Assembly: GCA_027382625.1 (NCBI GenBank)
Contig: JAJKFJ010023577.1
Coordinates: 18,450-82,449, forward strand
Source: Tetmemena sp. SeJ-2015
Taxonomy: Eukaryota > Ciliophora > Spirotrichea > Sporadotrichida > Oxytrichidae
Direction of reading: 5' to 3'
Length of the DNA: 64,000 bases
Of this stretch, positions 44,031 through 53,909 are shown one piece after another (the stretch's first letter is position 1; each line of letters opens with the position of its first letter). The notes under the pieces were generated by a model, which worked only from the letters and a program-made list of their open reading frames with translations, was not told where the DNA came from and did no database searches. The position numbers and the translations under genes were made by a program.

Positions 44031-44765
44031 ATGATTCGGAAACGCTTTCGGCGCGTGGTGCCGGCGCTCGGCATCTGCCTTTTTTCACTTACCTCCTGCA
44101 AAATGCACGTGGGCTCGTTCGCCTACAGAGCTATGCACAGTGTGTCGAACCCACTGACCTCGGAGCCGCTGGACTACCTGCCGTTTCCGGATCTCAAGCA
44201 GTGGGCAGCTCTTCCGGGACCCATGCTGGAAGTGCAGGGGGGCAAAGCCATCCCGCGCAGTCTATTCATTAGAGATGAGGAACTGCCGAAGGGATCGCCG
44301 AAGGCCAAGAGACCGAGTTCGGGGCTGACGGGCAGGGCGGGTGATCTGATGGGAATGGTGACTTCGCTTCTGGCCATCGCGGCGGGATCGACTTCGGATG
44401 ACAAGCTGGGGTCCATCGATGACACGCGGCGTCAGCTGGCGGTGAATGAATTTCCTTTTGTGCTGCTGCAGGGGGCGGACCTTGTTTATGTGAAGGCGGA
44501 CAAGCAGATGTGGCCGCGTCTTGCGCGTGCTGACAAGTGGAGCAAAATCACCGTCATCACGAAGGACGGCACTTTCTTTGGCATCGCGCAGCGCATTCAC
44601 TTTCGCAGTTCAACCTCGGAGGTGGTGCTGGAGGGGGACCCGACGGTGCAGTCGGGGCAGCAGCACATCAAAGGTGCGAAGGCGGATGCGATTATGATTT
44701 TGGATTTTGCGAAGCGCCGTGTGGTGGTGAACGGGCCGGTGGTGGAGAAGAAGCTGTTTCGGTGA
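44031..44765 (+). CDS. Lipoprotein of unknown function
   Basis: This encodes 244 residues. The signal peptide ends in LFSLTSC (lipobox, Cys at about 23), so it is probably lipid-anchored. The remaining sequence has a Pro-rich segment, a Gly/Ser linker and a beta-rich C-terminal half (SKITVITKDGTFFGIAQRI; IMILDFAKRRVVVNGPVV). I do not recognise a family. It stands between two minus-strand sulfatase genes and converges with the second at 7 bp distance. Confidence 0.7.
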   Translation: MIRKRFRRVVPALGICLFSLTSCKMHVGSFAYRAMHSVSNPLTSEPLDYLPFPDLKQWAALPGPMLEVQGGKAIPRSLFIRDEELPKGSPKAKRPSSGLTGRAGDLMGMVTSLLAIAAGSTSDDKLGSIDDTRRQLAVNEFPFVLLQGADLVYVKADKQMWPRLARADKWSKITVITKDGTFFGIAQRIHFRSSTSEVVLEGDPTVQSGQQHIKGAKADAIMILDFAKRRVVVNGPVVEKKLFR

Positions 44766-44772
44766 GGGGACG

Positions 44773-46149
44773 CTACTTCAATGCTTCACGGTACTTCGCC
44801 CACTTTTCGCGCAGTTCTTTGAGCTTGTCCGCATGTGCGGGATCGGCGGCGAGATTGTGCTCCTCCAGGGGATCGGTATCCAGATTGTAGAGTTCTTCGA
44901 CGAGCGGATTGGGCTCCATCCAGCGGATGTATTTCCAGTGCAGGGTGCGCACGGCCTCGCTGGGCGGGATGCGGTCTTTCACGCTGTGGTGTTCGTAGAA
45001 GTATTCGGTGCGCCAGTCCTTGGGTGTTTCGCCATCGAGCAGGGGCTTGAGGCTGCGGCCCTGCATCGCGGCAGGCACGGGAATGCCCGCGAGATCGAGC
45101 ATGGTGGGGGCCAGATCCACGTTCAACGCCATCGCGTCGACGGTGGCTCCTGCACGGGACTTCGGCAGGCGGGGGTCCTTGATGATCAGCGGCACGCGCA
45201 GATCTTCTTCATACGCATACCATTTGTCAGCCATGCCGCGGTCGGCGAGGGCGTAGCCGTTGTCGCCGGTGAAGATGACGATGGTGTTTTCTGTGAGGTG
45301 CTGCTGCTGCAGCGTTGCCAAAATGCGCCCGATCTCGCGGTCAACGCCGGAGATGAGGCTGTAGTAGTCGTGCAGGATGCTCTGCGCCTTCTGCGGTTCG
45401 TCGAAGCGCCACTCCCAGCGGCGGCGGCCTTCGCTTTTTTGCACGAATTCGGGCAGGCGCTTGAAGGCTTCATCGGTGGCGAGCTTTGACAGCGGGATTT
45501 CGATGCCGTCATACATGCCGTCGTCGCGTACATCGGGTTCATACTCGCGCTTTTCGTGGTCGCGGGCATGGACGGCGTTGAAGCTGATGCTCAGCGAGAA
45601 GGGCTTGTCCTTGGGCGCGGTGGTCAGGAATTCCAGGGCGTCGTTGCCCATCTTGGCGGTTTTGTGCGTGCGGGTGGGGTCGGTGGGTTCGATGAAAAAC
45701 CTGCCCGACTGGCCGGGGTCGCCGCGCCAGAAGTCGAAGCTCGCGCCGCGTGCCTTGATCACCGGCGCGCTGCCCACGCCGTATTTGCCGATGAAGCCGG
45801 TGTAATAGCCTGCGGTCTGAAAGCGCGCCGGATAGGTGTCTTTCCAGGCTTCGTCGCTGATGCCTTTGGCGAAGTCCTCGATGCCGTGCCGCCGCATCCA
45901 CTGGCCGGTGAGGCAGGTGGCGCGGCTGACCGAGCAGATGGAGGTGGTGACAAACATGTTTTTAAACCGCACGCCCTCCTGCGCCAGGCGGTCGATGTTC
46001 GGGGTCTTCACAATCTTGTCGCCCATGTAGCCGAGTGCATTGAAGCGCAGATCATCGACGAGGAGAAAGACGACATTGGGTCGTGCGGGAGCGGCTTGCA
46101 GAAGCAGAGGGCAGATCAAACCAAGCGATAGCAGAAGGCGGAGCAGCAT
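44773..46149 (-). CDS. Secreted sulfatase with C-S-V-S-R active-site motif
   Basis: This encodes 458 residues with a signal peptide ([17 protein letters not shown]). The fold markers are [30 protein letters not shown] and the C-terminal [16 protein letters not shown]. The formylglycine site reads C-S-V-S-R instead of C-x-P/A-S-R, so the Pro is Val while the Arg is kept. It belongs to the choline-sulfatase/arylsulfatase-like group. Divergent from the DUF1501 gene with a 132-bp gap. Confidence 0.87.
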   Translation of the reverse strand: MLLRLLLSLGLICPLLLQAAPARPNVVFLLVDDLRFNALGYMGDKIVKTPNIDRLAQEGVRFKNMFVTTSICSVSRATCLTGQWMRRHGIEDFAKGISDEAWKDTYPARFQTAGYYTGFIGKYGVGSAPVIKARGASFDFWRGDPGQSGRFFIEPTDPTRTHKTAKMGNDALEFLTTAPKDKPFSLSISFNAVHARDHEKREYEPDVRDDGMYDGIEIPLSKLATDEAFKRLPEFVQKSEGRRRWEWRFDEPQKAQSILHDYYSLISGVDREIGRILATLQQQHLTENTIVIFTGDNGYALADRGMADKWYAYEEDLRVPLIIKDPRLPKSRAGATVDAMALNVDLAPTMLDLAGIPVPAAMQGRSLKPLLDGETPKDWRTEYFYEHHSVKDRIPPSEAVRTLHWKYIRWMEPNPLVEELYNLDTDPLEEHNLAADPAHADKLKELREKWAKYREALK

Positions 46150-46281
46150 AGGCGGGTGAAAACGCAGCCTCCTTCACCTTGCTTTCCGCAAACTGCCCAG
46201 AGCGGCCATTCCTGCATTTTCCGTTCTTCCTTTTCTGGTCTGTCGCAAGCCCGTGCCTCTCCGAAGCGTTCTTTCTGCATC

Positions 46282-47742
46282 ATGGATCCTTTTCTCGAAT
46301 ATCACCGCAGCCAGACCCGGCGTCAGTTCTTTGGCCAGACCGGCCTGCGCCTGGGAGGCGTGGCACTGGCTGGGATGATGGGTGAGCAGTTTGCGAGCGG
46401 GGCATCCAACCTGGTGCAGCCGGCGCTGCCCGGGCTGCCGCACTTTGCGCCGAAGGCCAAGCGGCTGATCTACCTGCATATGAATGGTGCGCCTTCGCAG
46501 CTGGATCTGTGGGACCACAAGCCGCAGCTGCAGCAGCATTTTGACAAGGATTTGCCGGACAGCATCCGCAATGGGCAGCGCATCACAACGATGACGAGCG
46601 GTCAGGCGCGGTTTCCGGTGGCGCCGAGCATGTTCAAGTTCACGCAGCATGGGCAGTGCGGGCGGTTTGTGAGCGAGCTGCTGCCGCACACGGCGAAGAT
46701 CGTGGATGAGATCGCGGTGATCAAGAGCGTGCATACGAGTGCGATCAATCATGATCCGGCCTGCACGTTTGTCATGACGGGTAGCGAGGTGCCGGGCAAG
46801 CCGAGCATTGGCTCCTGGCTGGGGTATGGGCTGGGCAGCGAGAGCAATGATCTGCCGTCGTTTGTGGTGTTTACGCCGACATTCCCTGCGGCGAGTCAGG
46901 CGCAGGCATTGTTTACGCGGATGTGGAGCAGTGGTTTCCTGCCGACGAAGTACACGGGTGTGGCGCTGCGGGGGCAGGGGGATCCGGTGCTGTATGTGAA
47001 GAATCCGCCGGGGGTGGATGGCAGCGACCGACGTACGATGCTGGATGCGCTGAACAAGCTCAATAACATCAACCACGCCCGCATTGGCGATCCCGAGATT
47101 CAGACGCGCATCGCCCAGTATGAGATGGCGTTCCGCATGCAGACGAGTGTGCCGGAGCTGACGGATCTGAGCAAGGAGAGCAAGGCGACGCTGGAGATGT
47201 ATGGGGATGATGTGAAGCGCAGCGGCAGCTTTACGCACAGCGCGATCATGGCACGGCGGCTCATCGAGCGTGGTACGCGGGTGGTGCAGATTCTGCATCG
47301 CGGCTGGGATCAGCACAGCAATCTGCCCAAGCTGCTGCGTGGTCAGGTGGAGGACACCGAGCGGGCTTGTGCGGCGCTGATCATGGACTTGAAGCAACGC
47401 GGGTTGCTGCAGGACACGCTTGTGGTTTGGGGCGGCGAGTTTGGACGTACGGTCTATTCACAGGGTACGCTGACGAAGGAGAACTATGGACGAGACCACC
47501 ATCCGCGCTGCTTTACGATGTGGATGGCGGGTGGCGGGGTGAAAGGCGGTGTGGAGCACGGCGAGACAGACGACTTCAGCTACAACGTGGCCAAAGATCC
47601 CGTGCACATCAATGATCTCAACGCCACGATCCTGCACCTCATGGGCATCGATCACCGAAAGTTCAGCTTCAAATTCCAGGGGCTGGATCAGCGGCTTACG
47701 GGGGTGGAGGAGCACAGTCCGGTGAAGGCGGTGCTGGCTTAA
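46282..47742 (+). CDS. DUF1501 protein with Tat-type signal
   Basis: This encodes 486 residues from the ATG at 46282. The start has a twin-arginine signal ([16 protein letters not shown]). The family core is visible: [55 protein letters not shown] and [22 protein letters not shown]1501 proteins have an alkaline-phosphatase-like fold, are exported folded and generally pair with DUF1549/DUF1553 genes in PVC bacteria. Here the adjacent genes are sulfatases instead. The substrate is unknown. Confidence 0.92.
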   Translation: MDPFLEYHRSQTRRQFFGQTGLRLGGVALAGMMGEQFASGASNLVQPALPGLPHFAPKAKRLIYLHMNGAPSQLDLWDHKPQLQQHFDKDLPDSIRNGQRITTMTSGQARFPVAPSMFKFTQHGQCGRFVSELLPHTAKIVDEIAVIKSVHTSAINHDPACTFVMTGSEVPGKPSIGSWLGYGLGSESNDLPSFVVFTPTFPAASQAQALFTRMWSSGFLPTKYTGVALRGQGDPVLYVKNPPGVDGSDRRTMLDALNKLNNINHARIGDPEIQTRIAQYEMAFRMQTSVPELTDLSKESKATLEMYGDDVKRSGSFTHSAIMARRLIERGTRVVQILHRGWDQHSNLPKLLRGQVEDTERACAALIMDLKQRGLLQDTLVVWGGEFGRTVYSQGTLTKENYGRDHHPRCFTMWMAGGGVKGGVEHGETDDFSYNVAKDPVHINDLNATILHLMGIDHRKFSFKFQGLDQRLTGVEEHSPVKAVLA

Positions 47743-47786
47743 CGGGCGGCTTGACCGTTCTTAATCTGTTCAGAATAATGTGTTCC

Positions 47787-48272
47787 ATGCGCCATCTCCT
47801 CTGCTCTCTAGTTGTCTTCTTTGTAACAAACATCGCCGTCGCCGATGCGCCAACGAAGCGTGTGCGTCTCAACGAATTCTACACCGTCATTCCGATGGCG
47901 ACTTCACCACAGATGGATGTCGCCAACTGGATGGTCAGCAATCAACAGCAAGGAAATCCTGGCGCTGACTCAGCCGCCCAGTTGCTTGCCAACTTCAAAG
48001 CGCAAGGAGCCAAAAGCCTCAAGAACGGCATCTTTATTTACAGCGCCACGCACTCTATCGAACTGACTGATAAAGAGAAGGCAAAGGCGGCGCCGAGGCA
48101 GTTGGAATTGCTGAATAACAAGACTTGGCGTGATGCGGAGAACAAGCTCGTCAACGAGCTTGTGGTATCCGCCAACATCGAAGGGATTCCCGTGTGGGTG
48201 TTGGTGCGTGGCTCAGGTGAATTCCACACCTACAAGCTCCTCAGTGACCCAAAACTCACTCTCAAAAAGTAA
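47787..48272 (+). CDS. Small secreted protein of unknown function
   Basis: This encodes 161 residues from the ATG at 47787 (alternatives 47778, 47751). The signal peptide is HLLCSLVVFFVTNIAVADA. The mature part is mixed helix/strand (VRLNEFYTVIPMATSPQMDV; EGIPVWVLVRGSGEFHTYKL). It is visibly less GC-rich than its neighbours, which may hint at separate origin. No family was recognised. Confidence 0.65.
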   Translation: MRHLLCSLVVFFVTNIAVADAPTKRVRLNEFYTVIPMATSPQMDVANWMVSNQQQGNPGADSAAQLLANFKAQGAKSLKNGIFIYSATHSIELTDKEKAKAAPRQLELLNNKTWRDAENKLVNELVVSANIEGIPVWVLVRGSGEFHTYKLLSDPKLTLKK

Positions 48273-48304
48273 TCTTATATGTCTTCTGCTAGACGGTCGC
48301 CGCC

Positions 48305-49279
48305 TCACCGCCCGATCTCTACCACCACCGAGCGATGATCTGACCCCATGGCGGGGCCGAGGGTGCGCTTTTGGCTGGTGAGGCCACGTTTTGTGAGGAC
48401 GTGGTCGATGGGGATCATCATGGGGAGGTTCAGGCCCCAGGTGGGAGGCCAGACGGGATCGACGGAACGGAAGTCCAGGCCGCCCTTTTCGCGCAGGAGG
48501 CGCATGCCCTCGCACCAAGGTGTGGCGTTGAGATCGCCGGCCACGATGACTTCGGTGGTGAGGCCAGCGACGAGAGTGGCGATGTCTGACAACTGCTCGC
48601 GCCATTCATGCGCCCGCTGGCCGCTCGTCGGCGGGATGGTGTGGGTGCCGATGAAGGTGAGAGGTCTGCCAAGGTGATCGAGATTGAGCACGAGAGTGGG
48701 CAGTCGCCAGATGGAGAAGCGGCGAACTTCGGAGCTTTTCAGGGGCAGCCGTGTGTAGCAGGCGATGCCGAAATGGACATCGCTCAGCTCTTCCAGGTGA
48801 TGCGGGTATTTGATGCGAAGCGGCTCCAAGGATGCGCGCCAGGAGTCATCGACCTCCAGCAGGCAGACGATGTCCGCGTCTGTCTGCATCACATGAGAGA
48901 TGGCAGCGGGTTGGTTCTTGTTTTCCGTCAGGACATTGAAGGTCATGACGCGCAGGGCTTTCTCATGGGTCGTGTCTGCCACTTCAGCCGTTTGGTGGAA
49001 GGCTTCTATTATTTGGGCATTCCAGAGCACGGAGATCAGTGAAATCAGCACGAGCCAGGTGCGACGGCGAATCAGCGCGTAGATCACCACGAGGGCGCAT
49101 ACGATCACGTATTGGAGCCGGAAGTGTGAAAGGAGATCGAAAACCCAGCCATAGCGGCCCAGGCTGCCGAGCCAGGTGCAGGGGAGGGCCAAAAAGACGA
49201 TGGCATCACAAAGCCCGCCCAGTGAGACGGCTTTTTTTACAGGGATAGGTTTGTCGGCTGGCGGCGCGGCGTCACTCAT
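48305..49279 (-). CDS. Membrane-anchored endonuclease/exonuclease/phosphatase-fold protein
   Basis: This encodes 324 residues from the ATG at 49279. Two or three N-terminal membrane helices (about 22-95) precede a complete EEP domain: RVMTFNVLTENKNQ, VCLLEVDDSW (metal Glu), FIGTHTIPP, VAGDLNATPW (Asp/Asn) and the final GSDHRSVVVEI (catalytic His). The family includes nucleases and phosphodiesterases. Many membrane-anchored bacterial members lie near lipid genes, but the substrate here is unknown. Confidence 0.87.
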   Translation of the reverse strand: MSDAAPPADKPIPVKKAVSLGGLCDAIVFLALPCTWLGSLGRYGWVFDLLSHFRLQYVIVCALVVIYALIRRRTWLVLISLISVLWNAQIIEAFHQTAEVADTTHEKALRVMTFNVLTENKNQPAAISHVMQTDADIVCLLEVDDSWRASLEPLRIKYPHHLEELSDVHFGIACYTRLPLKSSEVRRFSIWRLPTLVLNLDHLGRPLTFIGTHTIPPTSGQRAHEWREQLSDIATLVAGLTTEVIVAGDLNATPWCEGMRLLREKGGLDFRSVDPVWPPTWGLNLPMMIPIDHVLTKRGLTSQKRTLGPAMGSDHRSVVVEIGR

Positions 49280-49361
49280 CGGCAATGGCGGACCCTACCC
49301 ATGCGGGGTGTCGATGCACCTTCTTCTTGCACGCTGAAGCATGCCGTTCATGGATGAAGGC

Positions 49362-50108
49362 ATGGGTAAACTTCAAGATAAGATCGCAGTCGTCACCGGT
49401 GCCGGACGCGGCATTGGCAAAGCCATCGCCGAAACCTTCGCCGCCGAGGGCGCGAAAGTGGCCGTCGTCAGCCGCACACTGGCCAATGCGCAAAGCGCTG
49501 CGGATGCCATCAACGCCACCTATCCCGATGCTGCGAAGGCTTATGCGCTCGACGTGGCCGATGGTGCAGCCTGCGCCGAAGTGGGCAAGCAGATCCTGGC
49601 GGACTATGATCATGTGGACATTCTGGTGAACAACGCCGGTGTCACCAAGGACGGCCTGCTGCTGCGCATGAGCGAGGAAGACTGGGACGTGGTTCTGGAC
49701 ACCAATTTGAAGGGCGCTTTCAACATGGTGAAGGCGTTTCAGCGCAGCATCCTGAAGCAAAAGGGTGCGCGCATCATCAACATCAGTTCTGTGATCGGCT
49801 TGATCGGCAATGCGGGTCAGGCGAACTACGCGGCGAGCAAGGCGGGCCTCATCGGATTCACGAAGTCCCTGGCGCGTGAGTTTGCTGGTCGTGGTGTTAC
49901 GGCGAACTGCATCTGCCCTGGGTTCATTGCCACGGACATGACGCATGTGCTGAATGATGCGGTGAAGGGTGAGATTTTGAAGAAGATCCCGCTCGGTGAT
50001 CTTGGCGCAGGTGAAGACATTGCTGAAGCCGCTCTCTTCCTCGCCAGCCCAGCGGCCCGTTATATCACGGGGCAGGTACTGGCCGTGGATGGTGGGATGG
50101 TGATGTGA
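49362..50108 (+). CDS. fabG: 3-oxoacyl-ACP reductase (FabG)
   Basis: This encodes 248 residues from the ATG at 49362, the usual FabG length; ATGs at 49341 and 49350 would add up to seven residues. This SDR enzyme reduces 3-oxoacyl-ACP with NADPH in fatty-acid elongation. The cofactor motif is VVTGAGRGIGKAIAE, followed by NNAGVTKDGLLLRM. The catalytic Ser in INISSVIGLIGN and Y-x-x-x-K in NYAASKAGLIGF are present, as are NCICPGFIATDMT and ITGQVLAVDGGMVM. All hallmarks of FabG rather than a generic SDR are present. Confidence 0.93.
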   Translation: MGKLQDKIAVVTGAGRGIGKAIAETFAAEGAKVAVVSRTLANAQSAADAINATYPDAAKAYALDVADGAACAEVGKQILADYDHVDILVNNAGVTKDGLLLRMSEEDWDVVLDTNLKGAFNMVKAFQRSILKQKGARIINISSVIGLIGNAGQANYAASKAGLIGFTKSLAREFAGRGVTANCICPGFIATDMTHVLNDAVKGEILKKIPLGDLGAGEDIAEAALFLASPAARYITGQVLAVDGGMVM

Positions 50109-50132
50109 TCTGGTAACTGGATTTTAGATCCT

Positions 50133-50160
50133 TGATGCTAGATTTCAGAATCTAGCATCA
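50133..50160. terminator. Bidirectional hairpin between fabG and CPBP gene
   Basis: Perfect 12-bp stem TGATGCTAGATT (50133-50144) / AATCTAGCATCA (50149-50160) with a TCAG loop, placed between converging stop codons. No long T-tract, so termination efficiency is uncertain. Confidence 0.65.
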
Positions 50161-50165
50161 GGTTT

Positions 50166-50996
50166 CTAGGTCTTGTCTCCAAAGATCATCGCCAGGATGC
50201 TCACGGAATTGAAGACGGAGTGAAGGAGCATCGGAACCAGGAGGCAGCCGGTGATTTCGTAGGCTAGGCAGAAGAGGACTGCGAGCATCCAGAGGGGCAG
50301 CAGGCTGCCGACGTGCATGTGGATGATGGCGAACATCAGGGATGAACTCAGTGCTGCGAACGGGGCATCGGTGTAGCGTTTGAGCACGCCATAGACGAAG
50401 CCGCGAAACAGGGTCTCCTCTGCCAGCGGTGCGATCACCACGGCCAGGAAGATCACGAGGAATTTGAAGCCCATGCCGTCTGATTTCTGGAAGGCTTTGA
50501 CGGTTTCCTGGGGCTGGAGGTCGGTCCAGAAGTTCTGCAACCAGGTCACTGTGATGGCCGAAACCACATTCACGGAGATCAAGATGATGATGGTGAAGAT
50601 TCCCAGCGTCACCGCCAGCGAGCGCCAGTGCAGATGCTGCAGGCCAAAGAGTTCGGCGGGATTCAGGCCGCGCACCTGGAAGAGGTAGAGCAGAAGCCCT
50701 GCGCAGACGGTGAGGTGGAACACCATGCCGAGGATCAGGCTGCCGTCGTTGACCGTGTCTCCTCCGGTCTGGCCCGACTCATGGGGCTGCATGGAGAGGA
50801 TGAAAAGCAGGCCTATCCCGGCCAGCACCAGCAAATCCGGTGCGCCGTAGGGGCGAGAGAGCACGGAGCCTTCATGGTTCCAGGAGACTTCGGGACGCGC
50901 GTGCCGAAGCAGCCAGTAACTGACCACCGCGAGAGCGGTGGCGATGCTGGCAAAGACGGACAGATCGTGCAGGACGCCGAATGAATGCACATCCAT
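50166..50996 (-). CDS. CPBP family intramembrane metalloprotease
   Basis: This encodes 276 residues with about eight membrane helices. The Abi/CPBP motifs are visible: LAEETLFRGFVYG (E-E-x-x-x-R), FAIIHM (F-x-x-x-H) and HSVFNS (H-x-x-x-N). These are the metal and catalytic residues of the Rce1-like protease family. It starts 2 bp after the sppA stop, so the two membrane proteases are likely co-expressed. Confidence 0.9.
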   Translation of the reverse strand: MDVHSFGVLHDLSVFASIATALAVVSYWLLRHARPEVSWNHEGSVLSRPYGAPDLLVLAGIGLLFILSMQPHESGQTGGDTVNDGSLILGMVFHLTVCAGLLLYLFQVRGLNPAELFGLQHLHWRSLAVTLGIFTIIILISVNVVSAITVTWLQNFWTDLQPQETVKAFQKSDGMGFKFLVIFLAVVIAPLAEETLFRGFVYGVLKRYTDAPFAALSSSLMFAIIHMHVGSLLPLWMLAVLFCLAYEITGCLLVPMLLHSVFNSVSILAMIFGDKT

Positions 50997-50998
50997 GA

Positions 50999-52033
50999 TC
51001 AGTGGGCGAAGCTCGGGGGAAGGTAATAAGGGACGCCTGGCAGCAGCTTCGGCAGCAGGCCGCTGCTCAGATCCAGCTGCACCTTGGCGGGTGGTGATCC
51101 TGCTTTGGCGGAGGCCGCGCCAAACACGTCAAAGAAACTGACTTCATGACGATACTTCACGACGCCTGCATCTGCGGCTTTGCCGAGGGTGCGGGCCAGA
51201 GCATACGCATCCTCCACATAGCCGATTTGATCCACCAGCTTGGCGGCGAGGGCTTCACGACCTGTCACCACGCGACCGTCGGCCACGGTGCTCTTGAGCT
51301 GCTCTTTCGGCACGCCACGTGCCTCGGAGACGATGCCGAGGAAGCGGTCGTACATTTGCATCACCAGATTCTGCACGTAGGCTTTTTCATCTTCACGCAT
51401 GGGCCGTGCGCCGCTGAGCGAGTCCTTGAAGGCGCCGCTGGTGAAGGCGGTCATCGACAGGCCCACTTTGCCAAACAGTTCGCTGTAGTTCATGGTCTCA
51501 ATGATCACGCCGATGCTGGCGGTCAGGGTGGTTTCGCTGGCCACGATTTTGGTGGCACCGCAGGCAACGTAGTAGCCGCCCGAAGCCGCCATCGCATCCA
51601 TGTAAACGACGACAGGCTTCACCTTGGCGGCTTTCTTCACCGCATTGTAGATGATGTCTGAGGCGGTGACCTCGCCGCCGGGGGAGTTCACCCGCAGCAC
51701 GATGGCTTTCACGTTTGTGTCCGCCACGGCCTGCTCCAGTGAGTTTTTGAGCGACTCCACGCTGGGCATGGCTTCGGCAAAAAGCCCGCTCATGGACATG
51801 GAGGAAATGACACCTTCGAGGTCGATGTGGACGATCTTGTCGTGCGAGGACTTCTTGGGGGACTCGACGGTGGACTCATGCAGATGGCGCTTGGGCCGTG
51901 CGGTTGAAAAGCTGGCGTTAGCGCCGACATCGAGGTCCAGCTTGCCGAGGAACTGGCCCACATTCAGGCCGAGACTCACAACGAGTCCGAGCAGCAGCAG
52001 GGCGATCAGACATCCATAAGATTTATTGCTCAT
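50999..52033 (-). CDS. sppA: Signal peptide peptidase SppA (short form)
   Basis: This 344-residue membrane-anchored serine protease degrades cleaved signal peptides. After an N-terminal helix (SYGCLIALLLLGLVVSLGL), the S49 core shows VLRVNSPGGEVTASD, the nucleophile Ser in DAMAASGGYYVA and the general-base Lys in SGAFKDSLSGARPM. This is the single-domain form, as in Bacillus, rather than the double-length E. coli form. It leads a pair with the CPBP gene. Confidence 0.93.
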   Translation of the reverse strand: MSNKSYGCLIALLLLGLVVSLGLNVGQFLGKLDLDVGANASFSTARPKRHLHESTVESPKKSSHDKIVHIDLEGVISSMSMSGLFAEAMPSVESLKNSLEQAVADTNVKAIVLRVNSPGGEVTASDIIYNAVKKAAKVKPVVVYMDAMAASGGYYVACGATKIVASETTLTASIGVIIETMNYSELFGKVGLSMTAFTSGAFKDSLSGARPMREDEKAYVQNLVMQMYDRFLGIVSEARGVPKEQLKSTVADGRVVTGREALAAKLVDQIGYVEDAYALARTLGKAADAGVVKYRHEVSFFDVFGAASAKAGSPPAKVQLDLSSGLLPKLLPGVPYYLPPSFAH

Positions 52034-52419
52034 AAGGGGCGATACTAAGCGGCGTGTGCTGGCTTGCCAAGTGTGAATGGCGCTCAGTTAAAGGCGCTGT
52101 TCGTGGGGTTGGAAGTGGGACACTCAGGCAGCGATGATACGGCGTTGAAAGACGCTGCTGGTGGGCGCGGCGTGGGAAGAATGCGGTGGGTTTGCTTCCC
52201 GAGAATGTGGGCATGGACCCAGGGCGGCCTCGCTTAGGCTCGGCATGCCCTGGGCTGCGATAGGCCGCACCTTTGGTGCTTAGAGGCGGCAGTTACAGAG
52301 CGAAAAAAACTGACTCAAGCTAGTAGTGCTCGTGCCAAGCATTGATGTGCATCCCACTCGTCTTACGGAAGTGTGGAATATTGGCGGAATCAAACAACTG
52401 GCGGGCTGCCGCCGCTGCG
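52034..52419. other. Intergenic stretch with a structured repeat-like segment
   Basis: No ORF here looks real. At 52218-52254 there is a nested hairpin: outer CCCAGGGC / GCCCTGGG, inner GCCT / AGGC around CGCTT. The GC-rich segment to about 52290 has the look of a dispersed intergenic repeat, but no second copy is present in this window. The remainder up to 52419 shows nothing recognisable. Confidence 0.5.
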
Positions 52420-53883
52420 TTATTTGAACAGACCTTTGAGGCCCTTGAAGGTGTTGATGAGATCCTTGGCTTTGTCTTCGATGTCATTGCCGAGAAGGCT
52501 TTCGAGTTTCACTTGGAGGTCGGGTTTGACCTCGGGATGGGACAGTGAGCCGGTGATGGTGAGGTCGAAGGTGAGGCGGCCACGGCTGTCGGAGAGGCCT
52601 TCCACGATGAGCTTTGAGAGGGTGCGGTTGATTCCACGGCTGGCGATGCCCTGCATCAGGCTTTGCTTCATCGCATCGCCACAGGAGAGGCGGGTGAGCA
52701 TGCCCTGCTGGTCTTTGGCGAAGTCCATCCAGGAGTCACGCTTGATGGTGTACTCGTAGTCCGGCAGTGCAAACTGCGTGTCTTCCAGGAAGCGCATGGA
52801 CTGCTGGCGGTAGAGGACGTGGGCATGGACGTCCTGCGCGAGCATGCCGCCGATGCGGACGGCGCTGAGGTCGATGCCGTACTTCATGAGCTTGTCCAGA
52901 TGCTGGCCGGCGGTCTCGCCGATGGTCATGTTTCCGCCGATGGAGGAGCCGCGGTCAATGATGAGGTTCAGATCCGCCGCAGGGGACCACATGCGTGTGG
53001 CGGGATCCACGGGATTGACGTCTCCTTCGCCATGGAGGGTCATGTCGGCAAAGCGCACCTGCCGGGTCTGACCGCCGATCTTGGTCACGCCATCCACCAC
53101 GGCCTTGGCGGCGAGGCGGACGTGGAGGCGGTTGTGTGCGGTGAGGTCTTCGGGGTCGATGTCGATGTCGGTGAGTGCGAGGCTGAAGTCGCTGATGTCG
53201 GCTTTGAACTGTGAATCCACCCCTTGATTGGTGATGCGGAAATGCGCCTGCTCGATGCTGATCTCCTGCAAAGACAGACGTTCGGCGCTGGGCTGGGGCG
53301 GGGGCGGCGCAGGTTGTTCCGAGACGGGTGGAGTGGTCAAAGCGGGTGCAGGCACTCCGGGCGAAGGGACGGCGGCCACGGGCGGTGATTGGACAGGGAT
53401 GGCGCGAGGCGCTTCTTCCTGCTGCATCTGAGCCAGCTTCTCCGGAGGTGGCTGAAAGAGCTTTTGCAGAGAGCTGCCGTCTTGAGGGCTGACGCTTTCA
53501 GTCACGTCCAGGCCGATGATGCGCAGCACGCGTGGATAAAAATGGCGGTGCCACAGGCCCTCGGGGACCAGTTCGAGGTAGGCCATTTCGATATTCACTG
53601 GTGCGTGCTGCATCGGCGGGCGTGCGGCGATGGGGGTGCCGGCGTATTGATCACGTGGGCCGATTTTGATTCCTGAAAGGCGCAGGCTGGGAGGCCAGGA
53701 GAGGATCGAGAGGTTGACTTCATCAAGCTGGACGCGGGCATTGATGTTCTTTTCCGTTTCCAATGTGAGGCGCTCCTGGTTCACATAGCGGCGCAGCCAC
53801 CAGACGCCGCCGAGAGGGGCTGCTACGGCGAGCAGCACGCCGAGACCGAAAAGGATGAGCAGGATGCGGGTGATCTTCTTCAT
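52420..53883 (-). CDS. AsmA/DUF748-like envelope protein
   Basis: This encodes 487 residues from the ATG at 53883. One N-terminal membrane helix (RILLILFGLGVLLAVAAPLGG) is followed by an AsmA-type beta-rich body (ARVQLDEVNLSILSWPPSLRLSGIKIG). A long Pro/Ala-rich insert lies at about 160-205 (PPPPQPSAERLS). The C-terminal strands DLTITGSLSHPEVKPDLQVK resemble the AsmA_2 end domain. Such proteins are proposed to carry lipids between membranes. Long Pro-rich linkers inside AsmA proteins are unusual. Confidence 0.78.
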   Translation of the reverse strand: MKKITRILLILFGLGVLLAVAAPLGGVWWLRRYVNQERLTLETEKNINARVQLDEVNLSILSWPPSLRLSGIKIGPRDQYAGTPIAARPPMQHAPVNIEMAYLELVPEGLWHRHFYPRVLRIIGLDVTESVSPQDGSSLQKLFQPPPEKLAQMQQEEAPRAIPVQSPPVAAVPSPGVPAPALTTPPVSEQPAPPPPQPSAERLSLQEISIEQAHFRITNQGVDSQFKADISDFSLALTDIDIDPEDLTAHNRLHVRLAAKAVVDGVTKIGGQTRQVRFADMTLHGEGDVNPVDPATRMWSPAADLNLIIDRGSSIGGNMTIGETAGQHLDKLMKYGIDLSAVRIGGMLAQDVHAHVLYRQQSMRFLEDTQFALPDYEYTIKRDSWMDFAKDQQGMLTRLSCGDAMKQSLMQGIASRGINRTLSKLIVEGLSDSRGRLTFDLTITGSLSHPEVKPDLQVKLESLLGNDIEDKAKDLINTFKGLKGLFK

Positions 53884-53909
53884 GCCGGTGAGCATAATCA
53901 GTCCTGCGA

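Noticed and set aside
50166..52033. CPBP-sppA pair as a possible bacteriocin-immunity or defence unit
   Set aside because: SppA is a general housekeeping protease and no peptide or toxin gene is nearby.
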